This document shows positions 17,069-26,790 of a DNA stretch of 64,000 bases, piece by piece. The stretch is from contig JAZKFT010000015.1 in the NCBI GenBank assembly GCA_040386335.1, forward strand, positions 1 through 64,000, written 5' to 3'. How positions within the stretch are numbered: the first letter of the stretch is position 1; each line of letters begins with the position of its first letter. A model generated the notes under the pieces. The model was not told where the DNA came from. It made no database searches and saw nothing but the letters and a program-made list of their open reading frames with translations. A program made the translations under genes and the position numbers. The stretch is from JAZKFT01 sp040386335. GTDB taxonomy: Bacteria; Bacteroidota; Bacteroidia; Chitinophagales; Chitinophagaceae.

Positions 17069-17686
17069 TTACGCCTTTACATACTGTTCCACGGGCTGAC
17101 GATTGGCGATGCTTCGGGCCAGCGTCATTTCATCTGCATATTCCAGTTCGCCGCCAAAAGCAATGCCGCGGCTGATGGTGGTAATTTTTACCGGGGTGTG
17201 CTGTAGCTTTTTTTGGATATAATATAGTGTAGTATCGCCCTGTATATTCGGGCTCAGTGCAAAAATGATCTCTTCGGTTTGTTCATTAATCACCCTTTGA
17301 ACTAAAGAATCGATGTTCAATTGGTCGGGGCCAATACCATCCAGGGGTGAAATAACCCCCCCGAGAACATGATAAGTGCCATTGAACTGCTGGGTACTTT
17401 CTATGGCCATTACCTCCCGGATCGTTTCTACCACGCAGATCATTTGTTGTTTGCGGCTGGTGTTCAGGCAAATATTACAAAGCTGCCCATCGCTCACATT
17501 ATGGCAGCGGCTGCAAAAGCGGATATGATCCCGCATTTTCAAAATCGTTTCACCAAACATTTCCACGGCTTGTTTCTCTTGTTTGATCAGGTGCAAAACC
17601 AGCCGCAAAGCCGTCTTTTTACCAATACCGGGTAGCTTGGAAAATTCGTTAACGGCGTTTTCAAGTAAAGTAGAAGAGAAAACCAT
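17069..17686 (-). CDS. recR: recombination mediator RecR
   Basis: RecR works with RecF and RecO to load RecA on gapped DNA. The 205 residues show a helix-hairpin-helix near the N-terminus (FSKLPGIGKKTALRL) and a zinc finger with Cys58, Cys61, Cys70 and Cys73. The TOPRIM domain begins with ICVVET and contains the family GGVISPLDGIGP motif, and the C-terminal RGIAFGGELEYAD closes it. Length is normal. It is a single gene. The bases just upstream of the ATG (17687-17722) form a stutter of GATTT-like units. Confidence 0.97.
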   Translation of the reverse strand: MVFSSTLLENAVNEFSKLPGIGKKTALRLVLHLIKQEKQAVEMFGETILKMRDHIRFCSRCHNVSDGQLCNICLNTSRKQQMICVVETIREVMAIESTQQFNGTYHVLGGVISPLDGIGPDQLNIDSLVQRVINEQTEEIIFALSPNIQGDTTLYYIQKKLQHTPVKITTISRGIAFGGELEYADEMTLARSIANRQPVEQYVKA

Positions 17687-17722
17687 TTGATTTGTGATTT
17701 CGGATTTTTGATGTATGATTTG
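17687..17722. repeat. GATTT/GATTTG stutter repeat upstream of recR
   Basis: Imperfect tandem units such as TTTGATTTGTGATTTCGG and TTTTTGATGTATGATTTG run for 36 bases directly next to the recR start codon. Similar stutters of other words occur elsewhere in intergenic DNA of this window. Confidence 0.5.
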
Positions 17723-17831
17723 AAAGGTGAAAAGGTATAGGGTAAAAGGTGTACGGCGAAGCCTGCAATGTAAACATGTGAACTTGTAAACAAGCGAACG
17801 TATTTACCCTAAACATCTAAAGCCTAAACTC

Positions 17832-19229
17832 TTACAACACTACAGTAAATTCATTATCCCAATTCGCCCTGACATTGAATTTTTGGTCGATGGCAATTAC
17901 TTTTTCCGGTTGCTTCTTTTTCCAGTAGTCGCCGGTATCCCAAATGCCGTTTTTGTTGTCGTCGTAGAGGATACGCATACCGTAGCTGTTGGGTTCAAAT
18001 AACCTGGCCCTCCATTCTGGTCCGGTAAGTGGATAGCTTTTAAATACATCGTCGCCCTGAAGCCATTGGAGCACCGGGTTGCGCTTCATGTCCAACCCGG
18101 TAAAACGTACCATAATGCTACCGTAGGAATCTTCTGGCCTTGTCTTAAACTTAATAGTGTCGCCCCTGGCAATAATGTTCCCCGATGTATCGGTGGCAGC
18201 ATCTTTTAGCACCTGCAGTTTAAAATATTGATCTTTCTGCCAGGGATATTGGAGCGACAAAGTTTTTTTACTGGTGTCTAATACCAGCCTGTAGCCTTTT
18301 ATTTGATTGTACAGGGTGTCCGTCAAAATGATTTTTGAAGAATCAAAATTGCTTAGTGGTTTGCCAAAGCTAACCACCAGGTCTTCCAGCAGATCCTGTG
18401 AACCATTTTGGAGATTGAGTTGGAATTTCAGTCGCTTATCGTCTTTGGTTTCCTTTGTATTGGCTGCGGTGGCCCTAGCCGCTTTTGGCTCTTCTTTTTC
18501 ACCCACAAATGCCAGCAGATCTACCGGCTTGTTTTCAGCACCTATATTTACAGGAGCATCAGCAAAGGCAAACATCGTTTTATTGCTGTTGTATTTTTTA
18601 AACCCTTCATCCTTAAATGCAAAGAGATTGTACGTGCCCGGAGGAAGGAAGTTGAATTTAAATCGCCCCTTGCCGTCAAGCCTGGTTATAAACCTCGGTT
18701 TTTCTTTGGCAACAGCACTATCGTAAAACTTGTTGTATAAAACAACCAACAATGTGCTATCGGTTTTCCCTGTTTCCGCTACCTGCACCGTACCCTCCAA
18801 ATGCAGCGAATCAATGGTGTTGCCGGTGGAAAAAACATAACTAAAATCTTTTAGCACATTGCCTTCGTTGATGTCCTTGATAGCATCACCAAACTGGAAA
18901 GAATAAGTGGTGTTAGGCTCCAGTGTATCTTTTAGCTTGATCGTTACAGTTCGTAATTTATAATCCACCTGTGGAAATTTTTCCTGTGCCGGGCTTACCA
19001 AAACATTTTCAAAAGCATTTTGCACTTCCACATATTCATCAAACTGCAGGGTGATGGTTTTGCCGTTAAAATTCCTCGTGGCTTCTTCTGGCATGGCCTT
19101 AACAAGTACCGGCGGAAAAGAATCCCTTGGCCCACCCGTTGGCGGGATAATATTAGCGCAAGATGGCAACAGCATCATTTGCATACAATAGATGGAAATG
19201 GCTAAGAAAAGAAATGCTGTTTTTTTCAT
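17832..19229 (-). CDS. Ig-like domain lipoprotein
   Basis: The start at 19229 (MKKTAFLFLAISIYC) is chosen because it gives a lipoprotein signal peptide; the longer frame to 19352 has an unlikely N-terminus. The lipobox is around LLPSCANI. The protein of about 465 residues then has SCANIIPPTGGPRDSFPP and a bacterial Ig-like segment (ITLQFDEYVEVQNAFENV and TVTIKLKDTLEPNTTYSFQFGDAIKD) of the type often annotated as SbsA-Ig or Big_5. A carboxypeptidase-regulatory-like part follows (GKGRFKFNFLPPGTYNLFAFKDE). It probably sits on a membrane face as a scaffold; its role is unknown. Confidence 0.82.
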   Translation of the reverse strand: MKKTAFLFLAISIYCMQMMLLPSCANIIPPTGGPRDSFPPVLVKAMPEEATRNFNGKTITLQFDEYVEVQNAFENVLVSPAQEKFPQVDYKLRTVTIKLKDTLEPNTTYSFQFGDAIKDINEGNVLKDFSYVFSTGNTIDSLHLEGTVQVAETGKTDSTLLVVLYNKFYDSAVAKEKPRFITRLDGKGRFKFNFLPPGTYNLFAFKDEGFKKYNSNKTMFAFADAPVNIGAENKPVDLLAFVGEKEEPKAARATAANTKETKDDKRLKFQLNLQNGSQDLLEDLVVSFGKPLSNFDSSKIILTDTLYNQIKGYRLVLDTSKKTLSLQYPWQKDQYFKLQVLKDAATDTSGNIIARGDTIKFKTRPEDSYGSIMVRFTGLDMKRNPVLQWLQGDDVFKSYPLTGPEWRARLFEPNSYGMRILYDDNKNGIWDTGDYWKKKQPEKVIAIDQKFNVRANWDNEFTVVL

Positions 19230-19482
19230 GCGGCTGCAAACATACAATTCGGTTGGTAAGCTGTTTGTTGGGAAAGGCTTAATTCTTTTGATTTGCGATT
19301 TGCCGATGTAAAAAGAAAGGGCGCAAGCGCAATGGCGGACTTGCCACAGCATTTATTCTTCAATGATTAATATTAAACTCAGCGCTTTCCCTACCACAAA
19401 TTGAGTATTGTGCACGCCTTGTTTTATACCAAGATTTGTAGCATAGATTATTCCGTAAGCACAAAACTCTAAAATCTCTTTT

Positions 19483-22400
19483 ATGAAAAGGTTTCTACTA
19501 TTATTACATGGTTCCATTTTATTGTTTACAGCTGCCAGAGCGCAAACCTGGAATGGATCCGTCAGCAACAACTGGAATACGCCAGGCAACTGGACTGGTG
19601 GACTGCCCACGGGAGCAAGTAATGTGACCATACCCGGAGCCCTCGCAGTATACCCAGTGCTCAATAGTAATGTTACTATCAACGGTATAACCATGAACAG
19701 TGGCAGCCGGTTAGACGTAAATGGGTTTACGTTAGGCCTTAACAGTGTAAATTTTTTCAACAACATTACCGGTGCTATACTCAACAACAGTAACGGAGCC
19801 ACAGATATTGTTTTGAATATTAATACCGGCGGTGGGGGCTATACTACCATCTTCAACAGTAACACGGTAAACGATGCCATTATTTTTAACCTAACCGGAA
19901 CCAACCAGCTTTTTGAAGGCAATGCAGCACCTGCAAACCAGTATAATGGCAGTGTTACTTTTAATATTGGTGGAAGCATGCCCGTATCTATTGCCAGTGG
20001 AGCAGCTTCCGTGTTTGGCGGTAACCTTACTGTGAGCCGCACGGTCGGCGGCGTTACCAGTTTGTTTGCTGTCGGGGGAACTATTTCGGGTAATTATTCA
20101 TTTACCAATAATTCCGGGGGAGCCATTGGTATGGGCAACACTACCACCAAAACCAATATTACCGGCACGATTAATATTGCCTGCAATTACCCTGCTCCAG
20201 CCACTTTCGACATGTACAACATCACCAATCAAACAACCGGGGGTACCATAAATATCCAAAACCCGCAGGGTGTTTTTTTACAGAAAGACACCCTTAAAGT
20301 GTCTTCACTAAGCGTAACCGGTTATAGAGGTAATACCTACGCCTATATACAGAACAATTCAATTACCGGAAATTCAACTTTCGCAGATGACGCCAGTTAT
20401 AACACCGGCTATGCCTCATATTATCGTAGCAACTTGTTTACTGGCACTACCAGCATTAGTGTTAATGGCCCCAACGCAGTTTATGAAGCAGCCTCAGCAG
20501 CAGGAGAGGGCAACCGCTATATTGGCAGTACCACGTTTACAATTAACAGTACCGCTCCCGTTTATATCAGCCATACAGATACATCTCAGTTTGATGGCAA
20601 CCTGACCATTAACCGCACTGCGGCAGGCCACACCCAGGCTTTTAACAGCAGTGGCATTGTTAATGGCAATTTTGCTTACACTAACAATACTGCTGGTAAC
20701 ACTTATTTTGGCAACCCGGCTAATAGAACGCCTATTAGTGGCACTATTAATATAGCTGCCAATTATAGTGCTGTCAATTTTTTTGAAATGTACCGCCTTA
20801 TTAACCAAACAACCGGAGGCAGTATTAATGTTCAAAATTCACAGGGGTTCAATGTTCAGAGAGACACACTCAAGGTGTCCTCATTTAGCATTACCGGGTA
20901 TACAGGAAATGCTTATGGGTATCTTATAGACAACCATATCACCGGTAATGTGACCATTACATCCGGGGCCACCTACAGCGGCGGCTATATAAGCTATATT
21001 CGTAGTAACCGCATTATTGGTAACGGCACATTTACCAATAACAGCACTAATTCATTTTACGAAGCAGAATTGGCCGGCAGTGGCAACTACTATACCGGTA
21101 ACACGGTTTTTAATGCAGCAGGATCGGGCACATTTGTGGTTTCGCATTTAGATACATCCCGGTTTGACGGAAATCTGAGCTTTACCAGGACTGTAGCCGG
21201 TATCACATATATATTTAACAACGGGGGTATTGTAAATGGCAACTTCGCCTATACCAACAATACTGCAGGCCATACCTACCTGGGCAATGTTGCTACAAAA
21301 ACCGCCATCAGCGGAACGGTGAACATTGCTGCTAATTATTCAACCCCGGAATATTTTGAAATGTATCGCCTCGTTAACCTAACTACCGGAGGTTCCATAA
21401 ATGTTCAAAATTCAGCGGGTTTCAATATTCAAAGAGATACGCTAAAGCTAACCTCGTTGAGCCTGACAGGGTACAGGGGCAACCAGTATGCTTACCTGCT
21501 TAATAACGATATTACCGCGAACGTAACAACGGCCGACGATGCGAGTTACAGTGGCGGTTATTCTACCCACCTGCGCAACAATGTTATCACGGGGAACAGT
21601 TCGTTTTCCAATAACGGCACCAATGTTTTTTATGAAGCCGATGGCGTTGGAAACGGCAATAAGTATGTCGGAAATGTAACTTTTAACGGCGCCGGAGGAC
21701 CTTTGTACCTGGCCCATGCTTCGCCCATGCAGTGTACCGGAAACGTTACAGTTAACCGTATGGTGGCTGGTACCACATATGTTTTTTATGGTGGCAACAG
21801 CACCGTAACCGGCAATTTTTCTTACACCAATAATACTTCCGGGATTACTTACTTTGGCAGCACAGCCGCAAAAACAAGTATTGGCGGCACCATAAATATT
21901 GCAGCCAGTTACGCAACACCCGCTACGTTCGATATGTATCGTCTCGTCAATCAAACAGGTGGTGGCAGCGTAAAAGTTTTGAACAGTAGTGGCTTTAGTG
22001 TACAGAACGATACTTTGATCGTGGACTCTCTTAAACTCACGGGTTACAGGGGTAATAATTTCGCCTACCTTTATGAAAACCATATTACCGGCCATTTGGT
22101 TACAGCCGATGATGCCACGTACAGTGGTGGCTATTCAACAACGTTCAGAAAAAATACAATAACCGGAAACACGAATATATCCTGCAATGGAACAAATGTG
22201 CTTAACGACGTAGATGGCGGGTCTGATGGGAGCAAATACCTGGGCAACGTTACCTACACCCGAACTGCCGGAACCTTAAATGTAGCAGGAGCTGATACCA
22301 TTGAAATAGGTGGCAACCTTACTTTAAATTCTACCGCCGGCCTTAACCTGGGGAAATTAAGATTTAGCCTTGGTTCCAACGGAGCCATAGAACAATTAGG

Positions 22401-24225
22401 AACACAGCCCATTAATATCCCGTTACTTATTATGGCAAAAACAGGTACGGGTAAAATTACACTTAACGACTCGGTAGCTATAACGGGGGTCGCCAGTTTT
22501 ACCAGCGGCAATATTTATAGCAGTGCCGGAAAGAACCTCATTTTTGAAGATGGCACCACCCATAATAGTTCTTCCGCCACGAGCCATGTGGTAGGCCCTG
22601 TTGCTAAAATTGGCGACGATGCCTTTACTTTCCCGGTAGGCTCCCCTAACTCGCTGAACATCGTTGGCATCAGTGCCCCTGTTGGCGTCACCAGCAAGTT
22701 CCGGGCGGAATATAAAAACCAAAACCCCTCAATAGATGGATATAATACAGCTTCGAAGGTAGGTAGCCTTAGTGCCAATGCTATCAGTAAGGCCGGCTAT
22801 TGGGATGTACAAAGATTATCAGGTGTTACCAACGTTACCCTCACTTTGGGTTTTGGCACCAATCCTTATGAAACCTACCCTACACCACTCACCGGTCTTA
22901 AAGTAGTGCATTGGGGTGGTACACAGTGGGAAGATCATGGCAATGCTGCCCCCACGGGCACAGCCGCCAGCGGAACCATCAACAATAGTGTGGCCATCAC
23001 CAGCTTTAGCCCCTTTACCCTGGCAGGAGTGATACCCACGTATTTCTACAACTATAGCACTCCCGGCTCCGGCCCTGATGGCACCCCGGTTAAGTTTGGC
23101 CTTATCGGTGGATATCTCCCGGACAGCATCAAACAATTGCCAGGTGGCAGCTATACTGCCGACAGTATTTTCTTAATTGCAAATGGCAGTAGTGTGGGCT
23201 TTAAGGGAAAAGACTTTTACAACGTTGAAAAAGACGATACCACCGTAACCGTACCTGCAGCGCCTGTTACTTATATTTCAGCCAATGGAAACGGCACCGT
23301 CAATTTTACCGGCTGGAGACATTTTGTTTATATGAGAAACGGCAGCAACCAAATCATGGGTGCTATCAAAGACAGCGGGCTGACCCTGGGCAATACTACT
23401 ATGAACACCTATTTCTCCACCGCCAACGTTGCCACATCACCCAACGGCAACATCTACCTGAAACGTAGCTTTAAGATCACCAGCCAGTTTGCACCGGCAG
23501 GAGCTAAGAGGGTGGTTCGCTTCTACATTACCAAAACCGAGTTTAACGACCTGGTAGCCGCAGACCCAACAGCCTTTCCAAGTGGGATCAACAGCCTTAC
23601 GATTACCAAATACACCGGCCCGATGGAAGACAGCCTGTTCAACCCACAACCCGGTGGCAATGCGGTGATCATACCCAACAGCGCCATCACGATCGTGGAT
23701 ATGGGCACGTTGTATTCGCTGGATATAGCTGTGGATGGTTTCAGTGGCTTCTATATTGGCGGCAACAATATGAACCTGAACCTTTGCAGCGGGTCCACCA
23801 TCACCTTGCCGAGCAATATCAGTGGTGCTACCTACCAATGGCAAGTGGATAATGGTGGCGGATTTGCCAACATCAGCAATGGCGGTATTTACAGCGGGGC
23901 CACCAGCAGCGCTCTCACCATTATCAATCCGCCTAACACGATTTACGGTTACAAGTACCGGGCGCTGGTAAATGGCGTAACCCCGAGCCAGGTATACACC
24001 ATTAAATTAAATATCAGCTGGACCGGGGCGGTAAGTACAGCATGGGAAAATGTCGCCAACTGGAGTTGCGGTGCCCTTCCAAATGACAACACCGATGTCG
24101 TCATCAATGCCGGTAAGCCAAACTTCCCGCAACTCAATTCAAATGTCAGTATCCGGAGCTTAAGAGTAAATCCTGGAGCCACCGTCACCATTAAAGCAGG
24201 TTTTAACCTGACGGTGAAAAAGTAA
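19483..24225 (+). CDS. 1580-residue secreted repeat protein with matching end domains
   Basis: A very large exported protein with a signal peptide (residues 1-20, ending ARAQ). Residues about 105-940 are long repeats of roughly 190 residues, about four and a half copies. Each contains the sequence types INLTTGGSINVQN, LTGYRGNxYAYL, YSGGYST and NGNFAYTNNTAG. These look like beta-helix or autotransporter-like repeats. A globular part follows, an Ig-like segment (TYQWQVDNGGGFANIS) near 1440, and a final domain related to the N-terminal one: WNGSVSNNWNTPGNW at the start, WTGAVSTAWENVANW at the end. No classical T9SS C-terminal domain is obvious. An adhesin or surface-layer role is plausible, not proven. 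Confidence 0.85.
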   Translation: MKRFLLLLHGSILLFTAARAQTWNGSVSNNWNTPGNWTGGLPTGASNVTIPGALAVYPVLNSNVTINGITMNSGSRLDVNGFTLGLNSVNFFNNITGAILNNSNGATDIVLNINTGGGGYTTIFNSNTVNDAIIFNLTGTNQLFEGNAAPANQYNGSVTFNIGGSMPVSIASGAASVFGGNLTVSRTVGGVTSLFAVGGTISGNYSFTNNSGGAIGMGNTTTKTNITGTINIACNYPAPATFDMYNITNQTTGGTINIQNPQGVFLQKDTLKVSSLSVTGYRGNTYAYIQNNSITGNSTFADDASYNTGYASYYRSNLFTGTTSISVNGPNAVYEAASAAGEGNRYIGSTTFTINSTAPVYISHTDTSQFDGNLTINRTAAGHTQAFNSSGIVNGNFAYTNNTAGNTYFGNPANRTPISGTINIAANYSAVNFFEMYRLINQTTGGSINVQNSQGFNVQRDTLKVSSFSITGYTGNAYGYLIDNHITGNVTITSGATYSGGYISYIRSNRIIGNGTFTNNSTNSFYEAELAGSGNYYTGNTVFNAAGSGTFVVSHLDTSRFDGNLSFTRTVAGITYIFNNGGIVNGNFAYTNNTAGHTYLGNVATKTAISGTVNIAANYSTPEYFEMYRLVNLTTGGSINVQNSAGFNIQRDTLKLTSLSLTGYRGNQYAYLLNNDITANVTTADDASYSGGYSTHLRNNVITGNSSFSNNGTNVFYEADGVGNGNKYVGNVTFNGAGGPLYLAHASPMQCTGNVTVNRMVAGTTYVFYGGNSTVTGNFSYTNNTSGITYFGSTAAKTSIGGTINIAASYATPATFDMYRLVNQTGGGSVKVLNSSGFSVQNDTLIVDSLKLTGYRGNNFAYLYENHITGHLVTADDATYSGGYSTTFRKNTITGNTNISCNGTNVLNDVDGGSDGSKYLGNVTYTRTAGTLNVAGADTIEIGGNLTLNSTAGLNLGKLRFSLGSNGAIEQLGTQPINIPLLIMAKTGTGKITLNDSVAITGVASFTSGNIYSSAGKNLIFEDGTTHNSSSATSHVVGPVAKIGDDAFTFPVGSPNSLNIVGISAPVGVTSKFRAEYKNQNPSIDGYNTASKVGSLSANAISKAGYWDVQRLSGVTNVTLTLGFGTNPYETYPTPLTGLKVVHWGGTQWEDHGNAAPTGTAASGTINNSVAITSFSPFTLAGVIPTYFYNYSTPGSGPDGTPVKFGLIGGYLPDSIKQLPGGSYTADSIFLIANGSSVGFKGKDFYNVEKDDTTVTVPAAPVTYISANGNGTVNFTGWRHFVYMRNGSNQIMGAIKDSGLTLGNTTMNTYFSTANVATSPNGNIYLKRSFKITSQFAPAGAKRVVRFYITKTEFNDLVAADPTAFPSGINSLTITKYTGPMEDSLFNPQPGGNAVIIPNSAITIVDMGTLYSLDIAVDGFSGFYIGGNNMNLNLCSGSTITLPSNISGATYQWQVDNGGGFANISNGGIYSGATSSALTIINPPNTIYGYKYRALVNGVTPSQVYTIKLNISWTGAVSTAWENVANWSCGALPNDNTDVVINAGKPNFPQLNSNVSIRSLRVNPGATVTIKAGFNLTVKK
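19800..22310 (+). repeat. long in-frame tandem repeats (about 570-576 bp period)
   Basis: The codons for the YxGN motif recur at about 20323, 20897, 21467 and 22043, spaced 574, 570 and 576 bp. The copies have diverged at DNA level but keep frame and pattern, so the repetition is old and under protein-level selection. Confidence 0.75.
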
Positions 24226-24230
24226 CTACA

Positions 24231-24265
24231 GATTGTTATGGTAGCATTTTTCTGCCATAACAATC
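24231..24265 (+). terminator. hairpin after the repeat-protein gene
   Basis: GATTGTTATGG (24231-24241) pairs with CCATAACAATC (24255-24265), starting six bases after the stop codon. There is no T-run, so it may act as a 3' stabiliser or weak terminator. Confidence 0.5.
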
Positions 24266-24316
24266 CTGTATAAAGTTCGCACGCCCTATTCCGTTGCTAT
24301 AAACTGTTCGCACTGT

Positions 24317-24351
24317 AAAATGCACTCCGAAAATTTTGGAGTGCATTTTTT
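24317..24351 (+). terminator. intrinsic terminator
   Basis: AAAATGCACTCC (24317-24328) pairs with GGAGTGCATTTT (24338-24349), and the run of T continues to 24351. It separates the large repeat gene from the next small gene. Confidence 0.75.
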
Positions 24352-24401
24352 ATTTCTGTTTTGAAAACTCTTATTATCTTCTCACAAAATTTAATTGCCA
24401 C

Positions 24402-24803
24402 ATGATACCATTCAGAGACATTAAGCCCGGGGATTGGGTTCGGGTAAACAACGAAGGCCGTATAGAAGATGGCCAGGTAACCCATGTAAATATGGACGAA
24501 GGCCAGATTGGTGTAAAAATACCCAGCGATATGGTGGTGTATTTTGAACCAGCCCATGTATCCGGCATTCCGCTGGATGATGCACAGCTTTCGTTGTTAC
24601 GCTTCGAAAAGGAAGAAATGCCAGAAGGTTATATCAAATACAAGCATGGCCCTTTTAGGCTGGTAATAGAAAAGCCCAACGATTTTACGCATAGCAAAAT
24701 GTGGTATCGGGAAGACAAACGCCAGATCATTTATCCATTGATGGTGCATCAATTGCAAAACCATTACCGTGAAATGACTAACGTGGAACTTACGGAATCC
24801 TAA
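24402..24803 (+). CDS. conserved-looking hypothetical protein with a KOW-like N-terminus
   Basis: I chose ATG 24402 (MIPFRDIKPGDWVRV). The longer frame to 24336 begins inside the terminator and has an odd hydrophobic start. The 133-residue product starts with an SH3-like beta pattern (GDWVRVNNEGRIEDGQVTHV) and has a C-terminal aromatic segment (FRLVIEKPNDFTHSKMWYREDKRQIIYPL). No signal peptide. I do not recognise the family, so no function is given. Confidence 0.7.
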   Translation: MIPFRDIKPGDWVRVNNEGRIEDGQVTHVNMDEGQIGVKIPSDMVVYFEPAHVSGIPLDDAQLSLLRFEKEEMPEGYIKYKHGPFRLVIEKPNDFTHSKMWYREDKRQIIYPLMVHQLQNHYREMTNVELTES

Positions 24804-24846
24804 TGGGTAAATTTGATTGTCACCACAGATAAGAATATTCAATAAC

Positions 24847-24903
24847 TCAACAACCAATTTTTAAATTCTCCATGCATCTTGAGAATTAAAAATTGGTTGT
24901 TGA
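24847..24903. repeat. long inverted repeat between converging genes
   Basis: A 24-base arm (24847-24870, starting TCAACAACCAATTTTTAA) and its reverse complement (24881-24903) differ by one extra A and enclose a 10-base loop. It lies between two genes that converge and may be a bidirectional terminator or a palindromic repeat. Confidence 0.65.
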
Positions 24904-24956
24904 ATATAAGGCATTAAAAACCCAGCATTACCGGTAAAGGAATTAGCAGCGCTTCC

Positions 24957-26036
24957 TCACACCGCATCAAAATCTATTTTTACCACAGCGGTTTTAGGGT
25001 GGCTTTGGCAGGTAAGTATAAATCCTGCAGCGACTTCATCCGGTTCTAAACCGTAGTTAACCTCCATCTCTACTTCTCCTTCTGTAAGCCGCGCTTTACA
25101 GGTGCAACATACCCCACCTTTACATGCAAAGGGAAGATCGGCACCTTCGTGCAAAGCCGCATCCAGTATGGGTTCTCCATCATAAGCAAGGTCAAACGAT
25201 TGTTCTATTCCATCTTGTTTGATCGTGATCCTGCTCTGCAGGCCGCTGCTTGCAACTCTTGCTATATTAACTTTTTGAATGTCATTTTTCCTGGGCGAAG
25301 TAAAAAGCTCAAAATGTATTTTGGCTGGGTCTACCTCGTGGGTTAGCAGGTAATCTTTTACACTAAAAATCATCTCTTCGGGCCCGCATAAAAAGAATTC
25401 ATCAACGCTGTTGATATCCACCAGTTTGCTAAATACATAAGCACATTTTTCGGAATCTATTCTGCCATGATTAACCGGTGCATCCGTCTTTTCGCGGCTG
25501 AGTACATGGTACAGCCTGAACCTTTCCATAAACCTGTTTTTCAGCGCTTCGAGTTCCTCCCTAAAAATGATACTGTTGCGGTTGCGGTTTCCATATACCA
25601 ATGTAAAACTGCTGTTGGGTTCGGTGCGTAATGTGGTTTCTATAATGGAGAGGACCGGTGTAATGCCGCTGCCAGCTACAAAAGCCATGTAGTTCTTAGA
25701 TTGAATGGCATCCAGTTCCTTGTAGAACCTGCCATTGGGTGGCATTACCTCTATTGTATCGCCAATTCTTAATTTGTCATTAGCAAATTCTGAAAATAAT
25801 CCACCCGGAACCTTTTTAATGGCTACACGCCAATCGTCGTCCAAAGGGCTGCTACAAAGACTGTAATTGCGACGTATTTCTTCGCCATTGATGGCTGTCC
25901 TGAGAGTCAGGTGCTGCCCCTGTTTATAACGAAACAATTCCTTCAAATGATCTGGCATATCAAAAGAAACGGCCACACAATCACTTGTTTCTTTATTTAT
26001 TTTTTTGATCCGTAGCGGATAAAACTTTGTTGACAT
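24957..26036 (-). CDS. PaaE-type ferredoxin-NAD(P)H reductase with 2Fe-2S domain
   Basis: A flavin and iron-sulfur reductase of the type that passes electrons from NAD(P)H to an oxygenase. The start at 26036 (MSTKFYPL) is preferred over 26060. The FAD domain has RRNYSLCSSP near residue 60, the NAD domain includes FVAGSGITPVLSIIE, and the C-terminal plant-type ferredoxin has CKGGVCCTCKA and a late Cys in ILTCQSHP. This order matches PaaE of phenylacetyl-CoA epoxidase, but paaABCD are absent here, so the partner oxygenase is unknown. The upstream TetR gene, 51 bp away, probably controls it. Confidence 0.88.
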   Translation of the reverse strand: MSTKFYPLRIKKINKETSDCVAVSFDMPDHLKELFRYKQGQHLTLRTAINGEEIRRNYSLCSSPLDDDWRVAIKKVPGGLFSEFANDKLRIGDTIEVMPPNGRFYKELDAIQSKNYMAFVAGSGITPVLSIIETTLRTEPNSSFTLVYGNRNRNSIIFREELEALKNRFMERFRLYHVLSREKTDAPVNHGRIDSEKCAYVFSKLVDINSVDEFFLCGPEEMIFSVKDYLLTHEVDPAKIHFELFTSPRKNDIQKVNIARVASSGLQSRITIKQDGIEQSFDLAYDGEPILDAALHEGADLPFACKGGVCCTCKARLTEGEVEMEVNYGLEPDEVAAGFILTCQSHPKTAVVKIDFDAV

Positions 26037-26087
26037 AATATTCTTTTCTGTTGACAGCACACCGCCTTATAGACTTTGACACCTATG

Positions 26088-26678
26088 CTATATTACCAGG
26101 CCGTTTATTAAAATTTGTACCAGGTCGTTTTCCATATCGGAAGCAGTGACACCGCGTTTGTTTTTTTGCCAGAATTCAATGCCCCTTACGGCACTTAAAA
26201 TGGCAAGGACGGCAATGTGTGGATGAATTTTTCTAAACTCTTTTAGTTCGGTCCCCTTCTCAATAATGGTTGCAAAGCGTTTTTCGTAGCCACGGCGTTG
26301 TTGCAAAAAATTGGCGAGGTGTGGTTCTTTCAAATGCTTCCAGTCGCGGTTGCTTACGTAGACCTGCTCAAAGTTTTCCAGCATCATTTTTATTTGAAAG
26401 CGGATGATTTTTTCCACTTTGTCTGCCTGGCTGCCGGGGTTGCTCTCTACGCTTTCTATTTGAAGAATGAAAGCGTCTGCAACGCCAAAACATATTTCCT
26501 TCAGCAAATCCGCCTTGCTTTGAATATGGTTGTAAAGACTGGCAGCCTCAACGCCCACCGCTTCTGCCAGGTGCCGCATACTGGTCGCATTAAAGCCTTT
26601 CTGCCGGAATAATTTGGTGGCTTTTTCCAGGATCACCTCCTTTTTAGAACCATGTTTTGCAGATACAATTTTTGCCAT
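26088..26678 (-). CDS. TetR-family transcriptional regulator
   Basis: A regulator of about 196 residues that starts at 26678 (MAKIVSAKHGSKKEVILEKA). The N-terminal helix-turn-helix is clear: ATKLFRQKGFNATSMRHLAEAVGVEAASLYNHIQSKADLL, typical of TetR. The C-terminal ligand-binding part is helical (HPHIAVLAILSAVRGIEFWQKN). It is followed by the reductase gene. A palindrome ACTAAC-N4-GTTAG-T sits just upstream over the promoter, which suggests self-repression. The ligand is unknown; an aromatic or acyl-CoA compound would be a guess from the reductase. Confidence 0.9.
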   Translation of the reverse strand: MAKIVSAKHGSKKEVILEKATKLFRQKGFNATSMRHLAEAVGVEAASLYNHIQSKADLLKEICFGVADAFILQIESVESNPGSQADKVEKIIRFQIKMMLENFEQVYVSNRDWKHLKEPHLANFLQQRRGYEKRFATIIEKGTELKEFRKIHPHIAVLAILSAVRGIEFWQKNKRGVTASDMENDLVQILINGLVI

Positions 26679-26683
26679 GGCGG

Positions 26684-26713
26684 CAAATGTAAAGAACACT
26701 AACGGTTGTTAGT
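26684..26713 (-). promoter_or_regulatory. tetR promoter -7 and operator-like palindrome
   Basis: On the minus strand TACATTTG (26684-26691) fits the -7 consensus and ends six bases before the start codon. ACTAACGGTTGTTAGT (26698-26713) is a palindrome with 6-bp arms and a 4-base centre, placed between the -7 and -33 positions. This is a standard place for TetR autoregulation. Confidence 0.6.
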
Positions 26714-26790
26714 TTTTATCTGAAGCTTTTTAAATGAAAGATTTTGCCGGCCCATGCCGGTTCTGCAGAAAGACAATGGTGCTCTCTTTT

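Noticed and set aside
19800..22310. Regular repeats that could be mistaken for a CRISPR array
   Set aside because: The period is about 570 bp, the units are in frame and protein-coding, and there are no short identical repeats with unique spacers.
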